64,000 bases of DNA. It comes from Notolepis coatsorum. Its lineage: Eukaryota; Chordata; Actinopteri; Aulopiformes; Paralepididae. The notes below the pieces were generated by a model. The model ran no database searches. It had not been told where the DNA came from and saw nothing but the letters and a program-made list of their open reading frames with translations. Shown here piece after piece: positions 1-10,261 of the stretch (its first letter is position 1; every line of letters begins with the position of its first letter). The stretch spans positions 14,539,577 to 14,603,576 of the forward strand of contig OZ020591.1 of assembly GCA_963971535.1 (NCBI GenBank). Direction: 5' to 3'. Position numbers and translations under genes: made by a program.

Positions 1-554
1 GGCTCAGCGCGATTTTTAACCCTGGTGGTTCTTAGGGGTGCCATGTTGTTGAGTATTGTTGTGAATTTGGTTTTGAATCCAAGCCATGTTTCTTCAACCT
101 GTGTACCACTGAGTTCATCTGACCAGTCCATGCTCCCCAGTTCTTGGTTAAAGGCCTCTCTAGAGTAGGTTTTGAGGTCTCTAGATGTGACTGTTTTGTG
201 ACAGCCGGCCTTCTGTTTTAGCTTTTTGCGGGTACAGAAAATCATATAATGGTCACTTAACCCGCATGCTATCACCCCTTTATTGGAGATCATGGACTTG
301 TCAGAGGTCAAAATGAGGTCAATGGTGGTTTGTGTCGAATCACATACCCTTGTGGGTTGGGTGATTAGCTGGCTGAAACCGTGCAGATCAGAAAACCTAC
401 TGAAGGCCTTGAAGACGGGTGCTGCTTTACGCAGCATATCCGTGTTCCAGTCCCCAATACGAATTTTTTTCTACCCCCTCCACCCCAGCTAAACACCCAT
501 CCAGTGTGTCATAGAAGCCACTCTGTTCTGGCGGTCTATAGATTGTGCCTACTA
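1..554 (-). pseudogene. LINE-A endonuclease, downstream part
   Basis: Read on the minus strand, this is the C-terminal part of the AP-type endonuclease of the LINE family called LINE-A here. It matches, with changes, the same segment at 24228-24913. Visible pieces are YRPPEQSGFYDT, a GDWNTD block near 430-460 (the usual GDFN position), TTIDLILTSDKS and the SDH motif in GLSDHYMIFC. Endonucleases of this group nick the target DNA for reverse transcription. The frame breaks near the GDWNTD block, so the copy is dead. The endonuclease continues at 1441-1666; an L2 element lies between. The element runs off the left edge of the window. Confidence 0.8.
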
Positions 555-1440
555 TGAATGAATGAATGAATGAATGAATGAATGAATGACCTTTATTTAT
601 ATAGCACCCTTCACAGCACAAATGCACAGGGTGCTTTACACTACAGCTTAATATAAAAACACAATAAAAACAAAATCAGAAATAAATGACAACAACAACA
701 AACAGCAGTTAAAAACAGTGAAACCAGATAGAAAAAGTAGAATAAAAGAATTTGGATAAAATCATAAGTCACTAATTAAAACAAAACTATAGAACAGTGA
801 GGACAAGAAAAAGTGCCTATGCATGACCAAAAGCCTGTCTGAACAAATGTGTTTTTAGTTGTTTTTTAAAAGAGTTTTCAGAGGGGGCAGTTCGCAGGTC
901 CAGGGGGAGAGCGTTCCAGAGCCTTGGTGCTGTCACCTCGAAGGCTCGATCACCCCTTGTTTTTAGCCTGGACCTGGGGACCACCAGGAGGTGCTGATCG
1001 GCAGATCTGAGTGAGCGGGTGTTGGTGTAGGGATGGATGAGTTCAGTGATGTAGATATGACCGTGAAGTGCTCTGAAAGTGAAAGTGAGGACTTTGAAGT
1101 GAATTCTATAGTGTACCGGGAGCCAGTGCAGGGATACCAGAATGCGAGTGATGTGACATGATTTTTTTGACCTTGTGAGTAGCCTGGCTGCAGCATTTTG
1201 GACCATTTGTAGTTTATCTGTGGATGATTTGGTGAGACAGGTGAAAAGTGAGTTGCAGTAGTCAAGCCTAGAGGAAATAAAAGCATGCACGGACAGTTCT
1301 AGTTCAGAGTGAGATATGATGGTGCATAGTTTTGCAATGTTTCTGAGGTGAAAGAAGCAGGTGCGTGTGAGTGTTTTGACATGTTTGTCTAGGTTCATGG
1401 CCTGGTCGAAGACAACACCCAGGTTTCTCAGGTGGGGACG
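555..1440 (-). mobile_element. 5'-truncated L2 LINE inserted in LINE-A
   Basis: On the minus strand this codes for the C-terminal part of an L2 (Maui-like) reverse transcriptase, open from the left junction to a stop at 817. Typical L2 blocks are NLGVVFD, SRLDYCNSLF, LQMVQNAAARLLT, SLHWLPVHYRI, RAFEVTAPRLWNALP and the end FKKQLKTHLFRQAF. A 3' UTR of about 260 bp follows, ending in an (ATTC)n-type tail at 555-590. The catalytic palm motifs are missing because of 5' truncation. The flanks join into one endonuclease reading frame, and TAGTA is present on both sides as a short target duplication. The apparent 244-codon ORF is an artificial fusion of LINE-A endonuclease to L2. Confidence 0.85.
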
Positions 1441-1666
1441 TACTAGTACTGGTTTCGCCCTATCGAATAAGATTTCAATCCAAACAGTTTCAATTTCGTC
1501 ATGGTTAAGGTCAGCACGGTTGATGAATTTGGTATCTTTGTGTATATACACACAGACGCCACCTCCATATTGATTCCTATCCCTCCTGACTATTGAGTAG
1601 TTTTCGATTTCAATCTCTGGATCCTGTACAGATGCGTCTAGTTTTGTTTCTGTGAAACCGGAAGAA
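1441..1666 (-). pseudogene. LINE-A endonuclease, upstream part
   Basis: Minus-strand translation gives the N-terminal half of an AP-type endonuclease: the catalytic-glutamate region ETKLDAS, then RRDRNQYGGGVCVYIHKD and ETVWIEILFD. It joins in frame to YRPPEQSG at 554 once the L2 insertion is removed. The homology ends near 1666, so this LINE-A copy begins there, inside its own endonuclease. Confidence 0.8.
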
Positions 1667-1727
1667 GTCTACACATGGTAGAAGTAACTGGATATGCCGC
1701 CCGCACGTTTGTGCAAGTGGAGAATAG

Positions 1728-1904
1728 TTTTAAATGGAAACACAAGTCAGTCTACCTAAAGATTACATTTCTAATTCACTGGTCCTACAGTTTCAAGCAG
1801 AAACACAAGTCGGTCTACCTAAATATTACATTTATAATTCACTGGTCCTACAGTTTTAAACAGAAACAAGTCAGTCTACATAAAGATTACATTTATAATT
1901 CACT
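1728..1904. repeat. Three tandem copies of a ~62-bp unit
   Basis: Three diverged direct copies of a unit containing ACACAAGTCAGTCTACC and AATTCACTGGTCCTACAG lie head to tail. A fourth, inverted copy is at 2341-2398, so the intervening ~440 bp is framed by inverted repeats of about 58 bp. The arrangement suggests a decayed foldback or terminal-inverted-repeat element; no transposase is visible. Confidence 0.75.
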
Positions 1905-1919
1905 CATTCAAAAAGAGCA

Positions 1920-2090
1920 GTGTCGAATAGATGATGTCCAACACTGAAGCCAGAGCAGAGAGTCTGCAGTTACCACAGCTCGCCACTAGAGGGTAGTGTC
2001 GGATAGATATTCAACACTGAAGCCAGAGCAGAGACGCTGCAGTTACCACAGCTCGCCACTAGAGGGTAGTAAGTCGCATATGGCCAAATA
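1920..2090 (+). repeat. Dispersed repeat, two tandem copies, CTCF-like core
   Basis: Two direct copies of about 77 bp share CAACACTGAAGCCAGAGCAG and CTGCAGTTACCACAGCTC, and each ends with CGCCACTAGAGGGTAGT. A third copy is at 7478-7565, followed there as here by GGAACGCTTCACGAATTTG, so this is an interspersed repeat of unknown class. The CCACTAGAGGG core (1983-1993 and 2056-2066) is close to the CTCF consensus. Confidence 0.7.
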
Positions 2091-2189
2091 ACATGGGAGA
2101 GTCAGTAAATATGATTTCATACTAATATTTCATAAAATACAGTAACAATAAGGAACGCTTCACGAATTTGCATGTCATCCTTTCTGAGG

Positions 2190-2340
2190 GACCCTTTCAC
2201 TGCCACACTACAGAAGGTTAACCCTTTACTATCACACTACCGACGGTTACCTGCAGTGTGGCAGTGAAAGGGTTAACCTGCTGTTGTGTGGCAGTGAAAG
2301 GGTTAACCTTCTGTGTATTGTCACAGTGAAAGGGTTAAAA
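2190..2340. repeat. TTAA-punctuated inverted short repeats
   Basis: Four TTAA sites (2218, 2273, 2303, 2335) are separated by short blocks that begin CCCTTT or end GTGAAAGGG. The block GGCAGTGAAAGGGTTAACC occurs twice, with relatives in both orientations. These are the kinds of ends expected of piggyBac-like elements, which target TTAA. No transposase remains; this is probably a pile-up of element termini. Confidence 0.5.
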
Positions 2341-2398
2341 CTATAGGACCAGTGGATTAGAAATGTAATCTTTAGGTAGACTGACTTGTGTTTCCATT
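2341..2398 (-). repeat. Inverted partner of the 1728-1790 unit
   Basis: This matches the first copy at 1732-1790 in reverse complement over about 58 bp with very few mismatches. It defines the right arm of the inverted-repeat structure. Confidence 0.8.
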
Positions 2399-2656
2399 AG
2401 ACACAAGAATTGGGACAATCGGCACCCATTGGCACAGAGAAGATGGATTTAGAGGGTGGGATAGCCGCGCCCCCTAGTGGCGTGGACAGGATATTTCAAT
2501 GCAATTTCTCCTTGTGATGCTGAATGACCGACGAGATTTCAGGTTGGAAATCGAGCTTAGACTTGATTTCAGCTGATATATAATATATACTATATAATTT
2601 TATATGAATTCCTCTAGTTTCTTTGTTTACATACATTGTTTACAGCTTGTTATATT
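2399..2656. other. No gene seen; CTCF-type site at 2467-2480
   Basis: No coding potential is apparent. On the minus strand 2467-2480 reads CCACTAGGGGGCGC, which fits every position of the commonly used CTCF core CCASYAGRKGGCRS. Binding is inferred, not shown. Confidence 0.5.
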
Positions 2657-3094
<438 letters not shown>

Positions 3095-3328
3095 TACCCA
3101 CATATTCCACAACTTGATCAGTGATCTGTTTCACGTCGGAGGTGGGATTCGAACAGGCGACTCTCTGTGTGAGGTGAGATCCCCGCCCCTCTCTGTTTGA
3201 GTGGAGGGGGATGGGGTGCAAGGAGGGGGGGAGGAGGCGGGGATCTCACCTCACACAGAGAGTCGCCTGTTCGAATCCCACCTCCGACGTGAAACAAATC
3301 ACTGATCAAGTTGTGGAATATGTGGGTA
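3095..3328. repeat. 93-bp near-perfect inverted repeat
   Basis: The left arm 3095-3187 and right arm 3236-3328 are reverse complements with about one mismatch, separated by a G-rich 48-bp spacer. Each arm holds a tRNA B-box-like string, GTTCGAATCCCACC, but lacks a matching A box and cloverleaf. It could form a long hairpin. It may be two SINE fragments in opposite orientation or a foldback element. Confidence 0.9.
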
Positions 3329-4195
3329 GAGAGCATTTAGGTAAGAAACGTCAACACAAGGAGGCCAATAACTTATCCAAGTCCCAGGTGATGCTCTGTT
3401 TGAGCTTCCAACAGGACACTCTCACACTCGCAGTCGACTCTAGTTCAAAACGGCTAACGTTACCGTTAACACCTGTGAGAGGAGCAACACGACCGTAGCA
3501 TTCAAATAAGTACCGTTCAGTCGTCGTAGTAATCAGGATAAATAGGCAACTAAGGAATTAGGACCACCCAGACCAAAGTTAAACATAAAGCAAGTATCTA
3601 CAAGGTACATTGTATAACCGGGGATTTTCGACGCCCTGGTAGTGGCTAGCAGGATGCTACAATGCCATCCAGAACTTCACAAGCACTATGCAGGCCATAA
3701 AGTAAGATATAGAACCTTGTCATAACCAAAAGTAATGTAATGTAAGCCTATATAATGTAGTGAACACATTTTGTTTGTATCTTTGGAAATGATAATAACC
3801 TTTTTGTGTAACAACGTTAAGTCAGCAATTTGTCTTTTTCCAGGCCATTCCCAAATAAAGTAATATTATCTATAAAACTGAATAAGACAGAGAGTTTGTA
3901 TTTCTTCTGGTTTTTAAGACAGGAATTGTAGGTATAATGACATGTCTCACTCGTACACTAACACTATTGGCCTGTGTGCCTTCAGGGGCCGCATTTAATC
4001 TCCAGAGCAGCAGCGTTGAGCCACAGGGGAATGTAATTTAGATCGTTAATTACATTCACTAGAAATCTAGCATTTTCATGATTCCATCTCAACAATTGCT
4101 CCATATCCTCTCATTAAAACACCTTAGTGAGGATCTGCCTGCTCTAGTCCCTAAATCAAACACACCCACACTTTACTCTGTCAGTTCAATTGTAC
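3329..4195. other. No gene recognised
   Basis: 3328-3357 (TTTAGGTAAGAAACGTCAAC) recurs at 7760-7787 and is part of the dispersed repeat family at 1920. Around 3620-3860 there is a GTAAG-like donor after CAGGCCATAAA and a TTTTTCCAG-like acceptor before an AATAAA, which could be a retained transcript fragment. No open frame supports a protein. Confidence 0.4.
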
Positions 4196-4258
4196 CTCAG
4201 TGTGACAATAAAAGATTACAGAAAAGAGCAATAAGGACAATAAACAAGGTAGGATATA
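4196..4258 (+). pseudogene. LINE reverse transcriptase C-terminal fragment, part 1
   Basis: The peptide CDNKRLQKRAIRTINKVGY matches the conserved LQKRAIR...GY block near the C-terminus of a common CR1/Rex-group fish LINE. The reading is cut exactly after GY by foreign sequence and resumes at 4866. Confidence 0.6.
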
Positions 4259-4314
4259 AGATAAGATATTCCTTTATTGATCCCCTTGGGGAAATGCAGG
4301 CATCATAGCAGCAT

Positions 4315-4362
<48 letters not shown>

Positions 4363-4865
4363 TAAAAGGAGAAAACCTTCAAAGGAAAGAAGGGACCGCA
4401 CACTCCACAGGACTCGTTTTTGCTTATTTATTGTTTGCACAACGCGTTTCGCTGTCGCTTCCTCAGGTGCTATGCAGCAGGTGTCATCAATGATCATCAT
4501 TATGTATAGCATGCTCCACCCCACATCGTAATACATCAAGCCCATTGGCTACTCAATTATCACATTTAATTTGATGATTTTGCAGGATGTAATGCATACA
4601 ACTCTTAGTATAAAAATGATGCATAGAGACCACATATATACATACTCATTTTTGAAAATTATATAATACAAAATGAGAGAAGTGACAAATCTTAACATAT
4701 CAAGCCCATTGGCTACTCAATTATCACATTCAATTTTATCATTTTGTAGGATACATATCACTTTTATGTATAGAAATGCCTAGATACCACATACATACAC
4801 AGACTCATTTTTGAAAATTATATATAATAAAGCAATATGAGAGAAGTGACAAATATATATATAGA
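4259..4865 (-). mobile_element. Compound insertion: LINE tail and Penelope-like end
   Basis: This block separates two halves of one LINE coding sequence. 4259-4312 is the reverse complement of a LINE 3' end: GATCAATAAAGGAATATCTTATC type, with a TTATC tail, as at 56150-56198. 4316-4361 is (AT)n. 4362-4520, read on the minus strand, contains CTGAGGAAGCGACAGCGAAACG and AGTGTGCGGTCCCTTC, strings typical of Penelope-like terminal repeats. 4525-4690 and 4699-4855 are a diverged tandem duplication of about 170 bp (CAAGCCCATTGGCTACTCAA in both). No reverse transcriptase of Penelope type is present. Confidence 0.5.
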
Positions 4866-5228
4866 ACACACAAACCCACTGTTTCTTAAATCAAACACCT
4901 TGAGATGTATGGATCTGGTCAAATTGATAACATCACAAATCACGTACAAAGCCAGAAATAACTGGGAGTATGTGTAAAATGTTAATAAAAATAGAAGAAA
5001 TGAGGTGTATATCATATGGTATTTATTTAGTATATATAAATGTATTGGATTTATGTAATTTATGGATTTAATTACAGCGTTTATACGTAATTAACAATAG
5101 AATAGAAATATATAATTTGAGTTAAAAAGGGGTAGGAATGTGAAAAAAGTATACTTCTTCCTACTCCTTTTCCGAACAGGGTAAACTGATCTGTTTATCG
5201 GTTTCTCTTTTTGTTGTCGAATGTCGAA
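4866..5228 (+). pseudogene. LINE C-terminal fragment, part 2, with 3' UTR
   Basis: The protein resumes as LRCMDLVKLITSQITYKARNNW, the block that follows GY in the same LINE family, and then decays. 5118-5185 carries the characteristic 3' UTR string ACTTCTTCCTACTCCTTTTCCGAAC. The next element, LINE-A copy 1, starts at about 5229. Confidence 0.6.
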
Positions 5229-6921
5229 TGTTTTCTTCACAAACATAGCCACAACACTGGTAAACAAACTACCCTCCCACTCAGGGCTTTATGGGGTAGA
5301 ACACATAGTAGCTTTCTACAAAAACCTAGGGGTCCGCAAGGACAACTTCAAGCTGGAAACGGTAACAACAGATGAGGTACTCAATAAACTGAGCGCCCTC
5401 CAACCTAACAAGGCCACTGGCCATGACAACATCCCCTCCAAATTCCTCAGAGACTCAGCAGCCGCCATCACACCAATCATCACACACATAATAAACCTCT
5501 CCATAAAACAGGGACACGTCCCCAAGGACTTCAAAATTGCGAGGGTGACCCCTCTGCACAAAAAGGGCAGCAAATTAGACCCAGGCAACTACCGCCCTGT
5601 TTCTATTCTCACCTCCATCTCGAAAGTCATGGAAAAAATAGTCTACGAACAGGTCGAAAAGTACCTAGCGGAAAAAAATCTAATCTACGAATTCCAATCT
5701 GGCTTCAGAACATCCCACTCCACTGACACATGCCTTCTCTATTTGAATGACCACATCAAACAAGAGGTGGACGCAGGCAAATACTGCGGCATGGTCATGC
5801 TGGACCTACAAAAGGCCTTTGACACGGTCAATCACTCCATTCTGATTGACAAGCTAAAAGCAATTGGTTTTGATAGTCTATCAGTGAGCTGGATGCAATC
5901 CTACCTTGAGGGGAGGGAACAGATGGTGGAGGTAAACGGTACCCTATCCCCCCCCCTCACAGTGAGCTGTGGTGTTCCACAAGGAAGCATACTAGGACCG
6001 CTACTGTTCCTAATTTATGCAAATGACATGTCGTCAGCTTGTGACTGCAACTTGTTCCTGTTTGCGGACGACTCAGCCCTGCTGGTCTCTGACAAGAACA
6101 AGTTACAGGTTGAAAAAACCCTCAGCTCGGAACTAGGCAGAATCTGCATATGGCTCGCTGATAACAAACTATCATTACACATGGGCAAAACAGAGTCCAT
6201 TCTCTTCGGTTCAAATAACAAACTCAGCAAGACCGACGGCTTCTCAGTTACAGTGGGTGACAATATTGTCACAAGGAAAGATGAAATTACCTACCTGGGG
6301 TCCATCCTAGAGGCTAATCTCTCCTGTGACAAAATGGCATCCAATGTAATAAAAAAAGTCAACCAACGAACTCGATTCTTGTACCGGATCTCCTCTCTGG
6401 TAAACAAGAACACCCTGAAGACTCTGGCAGGAGCACTCATTCAGGGGTACTACGACTATGCTTGCACCTCATGGTACCAAAGCACCTCAAAGGCGCTAAA
6501 AACAAAATTACAAACATCTCAAAACAAACTGGTCAGACTACTGCTTGACCTTACTCCTAGAACCCACCTCACCCCTGCCCACTTCGACAACCTAGGATGG
6601 CTTAGAGTAGACGACAGAGTACAACAACTTGCAATGGGCCTGGTCTACAAGATACACTACACGACCAAGGTACCCATGTACATGTCAAAATACTTCCCAA
6701 AGGTCAGTGAATACCACGATCACAACACCAGAGGGAGCTCCACAAATCATGTCAAACCCAGATTCGGCTCAAATAAGGGACTAAACACGTTTCGCAATTA
6801 TGCCACATCAATGTGGAACGCCCTACCCAAAGCTGTAAAGGAATGTGGATCACTACCCACTTTCAAAACCTCTCTCAAGGGACACCTACGGGAGACTGCA
6901 ATTCAACACTGGCCCCTGTAA
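5221..6921 (+). CDS. LINE-A reverse transcriptase, open but N-terminally truncated
   Basis: The longest open reverse transcriptase in the window, 566 codons. Motifs in order: NKATGHDNIPSKF (~62-74), GNYRPVSIL (~121), FQSGFRTSHST (~155), motif A MLDLQKAFDTVNH (~193), motif B GVPQGSILGPLLF (~250), catalytic FADDSALL (281-288), motif D region LSLHMGKTESILFG, motif E-like YLGSILE, and the tail WNALPKAVKE...LKGHLRE. All palm residues look intact. The first ATG (5221) lies just outside the element in flanking sequence, so the protein as drawn is an accident of truncation, and the endonuclease is missing. It cannot act alone in cis; expression is unlikely without an upstream promoter. Confidence 0.85.
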   Translation: MSNVFFTNIATTLVNKLPSHSGLYGVEHIVAFYKNLGVRKDNFKLETVTTDEVLNKLSALQPNKATGHDNIPSKFLRDSAAAITPIITHIINLSIKQGHVPKDFKIARVTPLHKKGSKLDPGNYRPVSILTSISKVMEKIVYEQVEKYLAEKNLIYEFQSGFRTSHSTDTCLLYLNDHIKQEVDAGKYCGMVMLDLQKAFDTVNHSILIDKLKAIGFDSLSVSWMQSYLEGREQMVEVNGTLSPPLTVSCGVPQGSILGPLLFLIYANDMSSACDCNLFLFADDSALLVSDKNKLQVEKTLSSELGRICIWLADNKLSLHMGKTESILFGSNNKLSKTDGFSVTVGDNIVTRKDEITYLGSILEANLSCDKMASNVIKKVNQRTRFLYRISSLVNKNTLKTLAGALIQGYYDYACTSWYQSTSKALKTKLQTSQNKLVRLLLDLTPRTHLTPAHFDNLGWLRVDDRVQQLAMGLVYKIHYTTKVPMYMSKYFPKVSEYHDHNTRGSSTNHVKPRFGSNKGLNTFRNYATSMWNALPKAVKECGSLPTFKTSLKGHLRETAIQHWPL

Positions 6922-7471
6922 ATATCCTAACCCAATCATTCCAACCCCCTCCAATGTACAGTCATTTACCTAGTATGGTTTTGTCAATAGTTCAATGTAC
7001 AATTGTGTTTGTTTGTACAGTGTCTCCTCCCCCCCCCCCCTCAATGTACAGTGTTACTTGTTTATACAGTATGCCCCCCGCCCCCCCCCCCCCCCCCCAA
7101 CCACCTCCAATGTAAATTACCCAGTATGGTTGTCAATATCCCAATGTACCCAACCCCCCCCACCCAACCTCCAATGTACAGTTTCTACGTCAAATGTATA
7201 TACTCCCTTTTCTTGACTCCTTCTGTATCACAAACAGTACTGTATTTGCAAATCTGGTATGTCATAAATGTATAGATGTAGCAGTACTGACTATCTGTAT
7301 GTCATGTATGTCATATATGTCTATATGAATTGAAAATGGGGGACCCTGATGGAAACAAGACAAACGTCTTTCTCAGGTCTGCATCCCCTTAACAATTGTA
7401 TGTATTGAGCCGTACTGTATTGTACCCATTCTGCAATCTGTTAAATAAAGTTTTCATTCATTCATTCATTC
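5229..7471 (+). mobile_element. LINE-A copy 1 (5'-truncated, young)
   Basis: A CR1/L2/Rex-group non-LTR retrotransposon lacking its endonuclease, with a complete reverse transcriptase C-terminal coding region, a C-rich 3' UTR (6922-7440, with repeated CAATGTACAGT blocks) and an AATAAAGTTTTCATTCATTC tail. It is nearly identical to 26343-28566 at nucleotide level, so both copies are recent. 5' truncation is the normal outcome of incomplete target-primed reverse transcription. Confidence 0.9.
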
Positions 7472-7477
7472 ACTCAG

Positions 7478-7787
<310 letters not shown>

Positions 7788-8412
7788 ATGTCAAAATACT
7801 TCCCAATGGTCAGTGAATACCACGACCACAACACCAGAGGAAGCTCAACAAATCATGTTAAACCCAGATTCGGCTCAAACAAGGGACTAAACACGTTTAG
7901 CAATTATGCCACATCAATGTGGAACGCCCTACCCTCATTCAAAACCGCTCTTAAAGAGCACCTACGGGAGGCTGCAATTCGAATCTGGTAAATGTCCAAA
8001 CCCCCTCCTAATAGACAGTCTCCTCCCCACCGTATGTATATATTTCTCTCCCACCGTATGTATATTTCTCTCCCACACACCCACCTCCTCCTAATGTACA
8101 GTCTCCTCCCCATCATATGTATATACTCTCTGTCAGGATCTATGGGTAACAGTTATACTGTATATTTGCATATCATATATGTCACAAATGTAACAGTACT
8201 ATATACCTGTATGTCATGTATGTCCCTATGCCATAAATGTCATGATGTCATGTGTGTCATAAATGTCACTATGAATTGAAAATGGGGGACCCTGATGTAA
8301 ACAAGACGAAAGTCTTTCTCTGGTCTGCATCCCCTTAACAATTGTGTGTATTGAGCCGTACTGTATTGTACCCATTCTGCAATCTGTTAAATAAAGTTTT
8401 CATTCATTCAGT
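7788..8412 (+). mobile_element. LINE-A 3' fragment
   Basis: The last 65 or so codons of the LINE-A polymerase (SKYFPMVSEYHDHNTRG, MWNALP, LKEHLREAAIR) with a small internal deletion, followed by the 3' UTR and the AATAAAGTTTTCATTCATTC tail. It is more diverged than copies 1 and 2, and its UTR has CACCGTATGTATAT repeats like those amplified at 49600-49995. Confidence 0.85.
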
Positions 8413-8487
8413 CTTGTTTACATCAGGGTCCCCCATTTTCAATTCATAATGACATTTATGACATACAGATAATACAGTACTGTTACA
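8413..8487 (-). repeat. Inverted LINE-A 3' UTR scrap
   Basis: Reverse complement of the UTR segment ending GGGGGACCCTGATGTAAACAAGAC, immediately after the tail of the previous fragment and so inverted relative to it. Confidence 0.8.
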
Positions 8488-8820
8488 TCCAGACATTTAT
8501 TTTTTAAGTGACATTTATTATTTAAGTGAAGTCACTTGTCTCCTATCATTTAATTGGTCAATTATATTAGTACTCCGGGATCTAGGCGTAGTAGATATAT
8601 CAAATTTATATATATAAATAATAATCTAGGCTCCTAATCATAGGAGATTGACCTGTGAGCCATCCACTCTGTTCTGAAGGTCCAGATTAACACTAAAAGT
8701 CTGCGTTTATTAATTTGTATAACTTATATATTGTTTATATATATAAGATATATATCTTTACGTCATCTGTTTGCCTAACAGTATTCATCATTCGCTTATT
8801 GTATATGTCCCATTCTTAAC
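8488..8820. other. No gene seen, AT-rich
   Basis: AT-rich DNA with TATATA stretches. No coding potential and no recognised repeat. Confidence 0.5.
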
Positions 8821-9745
8821 GCCGTAGGCGCCAGTGCGCGCGCCCCTCTAGACATGTTTCAGAACATGTTCAGGCATGCCCGGACAAGGGAGCTAGCGCA
8901 TTGATCTGTACAGGTGAACAGGCGGAGTCCACAGGGAACTAAGATAGAGTGTGTTGTGGAGAAGACGTTCAGCAGCAGCATTTACAGGAAAACTAGCAGA
9001 GTGAGAGAGAAGTAACGTTTGGAGCAGTTGTAAACAGCACGGCCAGGCAACGTATCGTTATAGAGAGCCGTACGGCTAATTAGATACAACTATAATATTG
9101 TCGAGCCATTATTGGCACAGTATAGTGACTTGTGTAAGCGAAGTAACGTGGAGAGACTTATAGTTGAACCCAGCGACGTTCTGGATATAACTACTCATTG
9201 GAGACCGCCTGCGGGTTAGCTTTAAGTACAACGGAGCTAACTAGCTATCATCCATGCCAACAGGCTTTTGGACTACTAGCTATTAATCCTGCCATCGGGC
9301 GCTAGGAATACAAGGACCGGTCCGTACGAGACCCCTTCTCCCAGCGACGACAGGATTATCCCACGAGTCTACAGTTTCTCTGGAGCCGGAGCTCTAGAGA
9401 GAACCACCGTCTCCAGCCACCATCTTGCTTTTCCCTGTGCCGCTTCGCTCCGTCTCACTCCATTCAGAGCTCCACCGGTCGGGTATCCGTAGTATAGGAA
9501 CTATAGTTACCTCTGACTTTGTTGCACTGACATTCTATTATTAAAAGAGAGCTGTGATATATAATATGTATGTTGCTATGACTATTAAAATGCTTGTTTA
9601 ACTTGTATCACTGTCCCGCGCCGTTAATAGAGTGTCCGCCATTTTGTGTACTTATACTGTCTGGCCATTGACATATTCTTTAGCAGTGGTTTAATCTAAC
9701 ATATCTAAATACAGTCAGGGTTGTGTAGCCCCTTAGCTACACACT
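8821..9745 (+). other. Unassigned block with three p53-type half-sites
   Basis: GC-balanced sequence unlike its AT-rich flanks, with no long ORF. 8850-8859, 8862-8871 and 8872-8881 each fit the p53 half-site RRRCWWGYYY exactly (AGACATGTTT, GAACATGTTC, AGGCATGCCC). The block ends in a short hairpin, TGTGTAGC-CCCTTA-GCTACACA (~9724-9745). It resembles an LTR or a 5' leader, but I could not find matching TSDs or a primer-binding site. Function is unknown. Confidence 0.4.
8850..8881. promoter_or_regulatory. Candidate p53/p63/p73 response element
   Basis: Three decamers matching RRRCWWGYYY lie within 32 bp with spacers of 2 and 0 bp. p53-family tetramers bind two half-sites with short spacers, so the geometry is favourable. 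A fourth decamer (8882-8891) has the CAAG core but fails on the 3' side. Binding is inferred from sequence only. Confidence 0.45.
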
Positions 9746-10261
9746 CCATAACCCACCCTTCTCTCAATCCCCCTCTACTTTACTTACTCCCCTCTCTGCC
9801 CCCCCCCCCTTTCCCTTGTCATGTGTATTCGTTGTTGTCCTTCATTGTCCTTAGTTGTAATTTGTTTGTCAATATCTAGTCTGAGTTCCCCCCCTCCGAG
9901 AGGGCAATGAAATATATATTTTTTAATATTTTTCTTATTTTACTACACTTTTTATTACATTTTGTACTGTAAATAATTAAAACGTATAATAAAGTTATTA
10001 ATTAACTTTAATAAACCGAAGAGGGGGGGGGGGGGGTGGATGGAGTGCCCTCAAAAAAGGGCCGGGAAAAAAGCAAAAAAAAAAAAAAAGTATATCAAAT
10101 TTAATAATAACTAAAATGCTGCTGTCAGAGTCAGTATTTTAAGCGGAAGCGGAGGAGGGGAAAGGGGACATGTCACGCAGCCCATGTGTCGTTAGCGCTT
10201 CCTGATTGCTGATCTGGACCGTACAAGCAAAACTGTACATTGGAATATCGACTAAACCATA
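9746..10261. other. No gene seen; homopolymer-rich
   Basis: Contains C10, G13 and A14 runs and AT-rich stretches around 9920-10020. Part of 9830-9990 looks like a LINE 3' UTR, but no coding part is attached. Confidence 0.4.

Noticed and set aside
817..1551. A 244-codon ORF that looks like one protein
   Set aside because: It is a chimera of LINE-A endonuclease and an L2 polymerase made by an insertion, not a gene fusion with function.
3095..3328. tRNA gene
   Set aside because: Only a B-box-like string is present; there is no A box, anticodon arm or acceptor stem pairing.
6813..7275. Proline-rich ORFs after the LINE-A stop
   Set aside because: They are frames through the C-rich 3' UTR and shadows of the polymerase end; repeated at 27922-28422 for the same reason.
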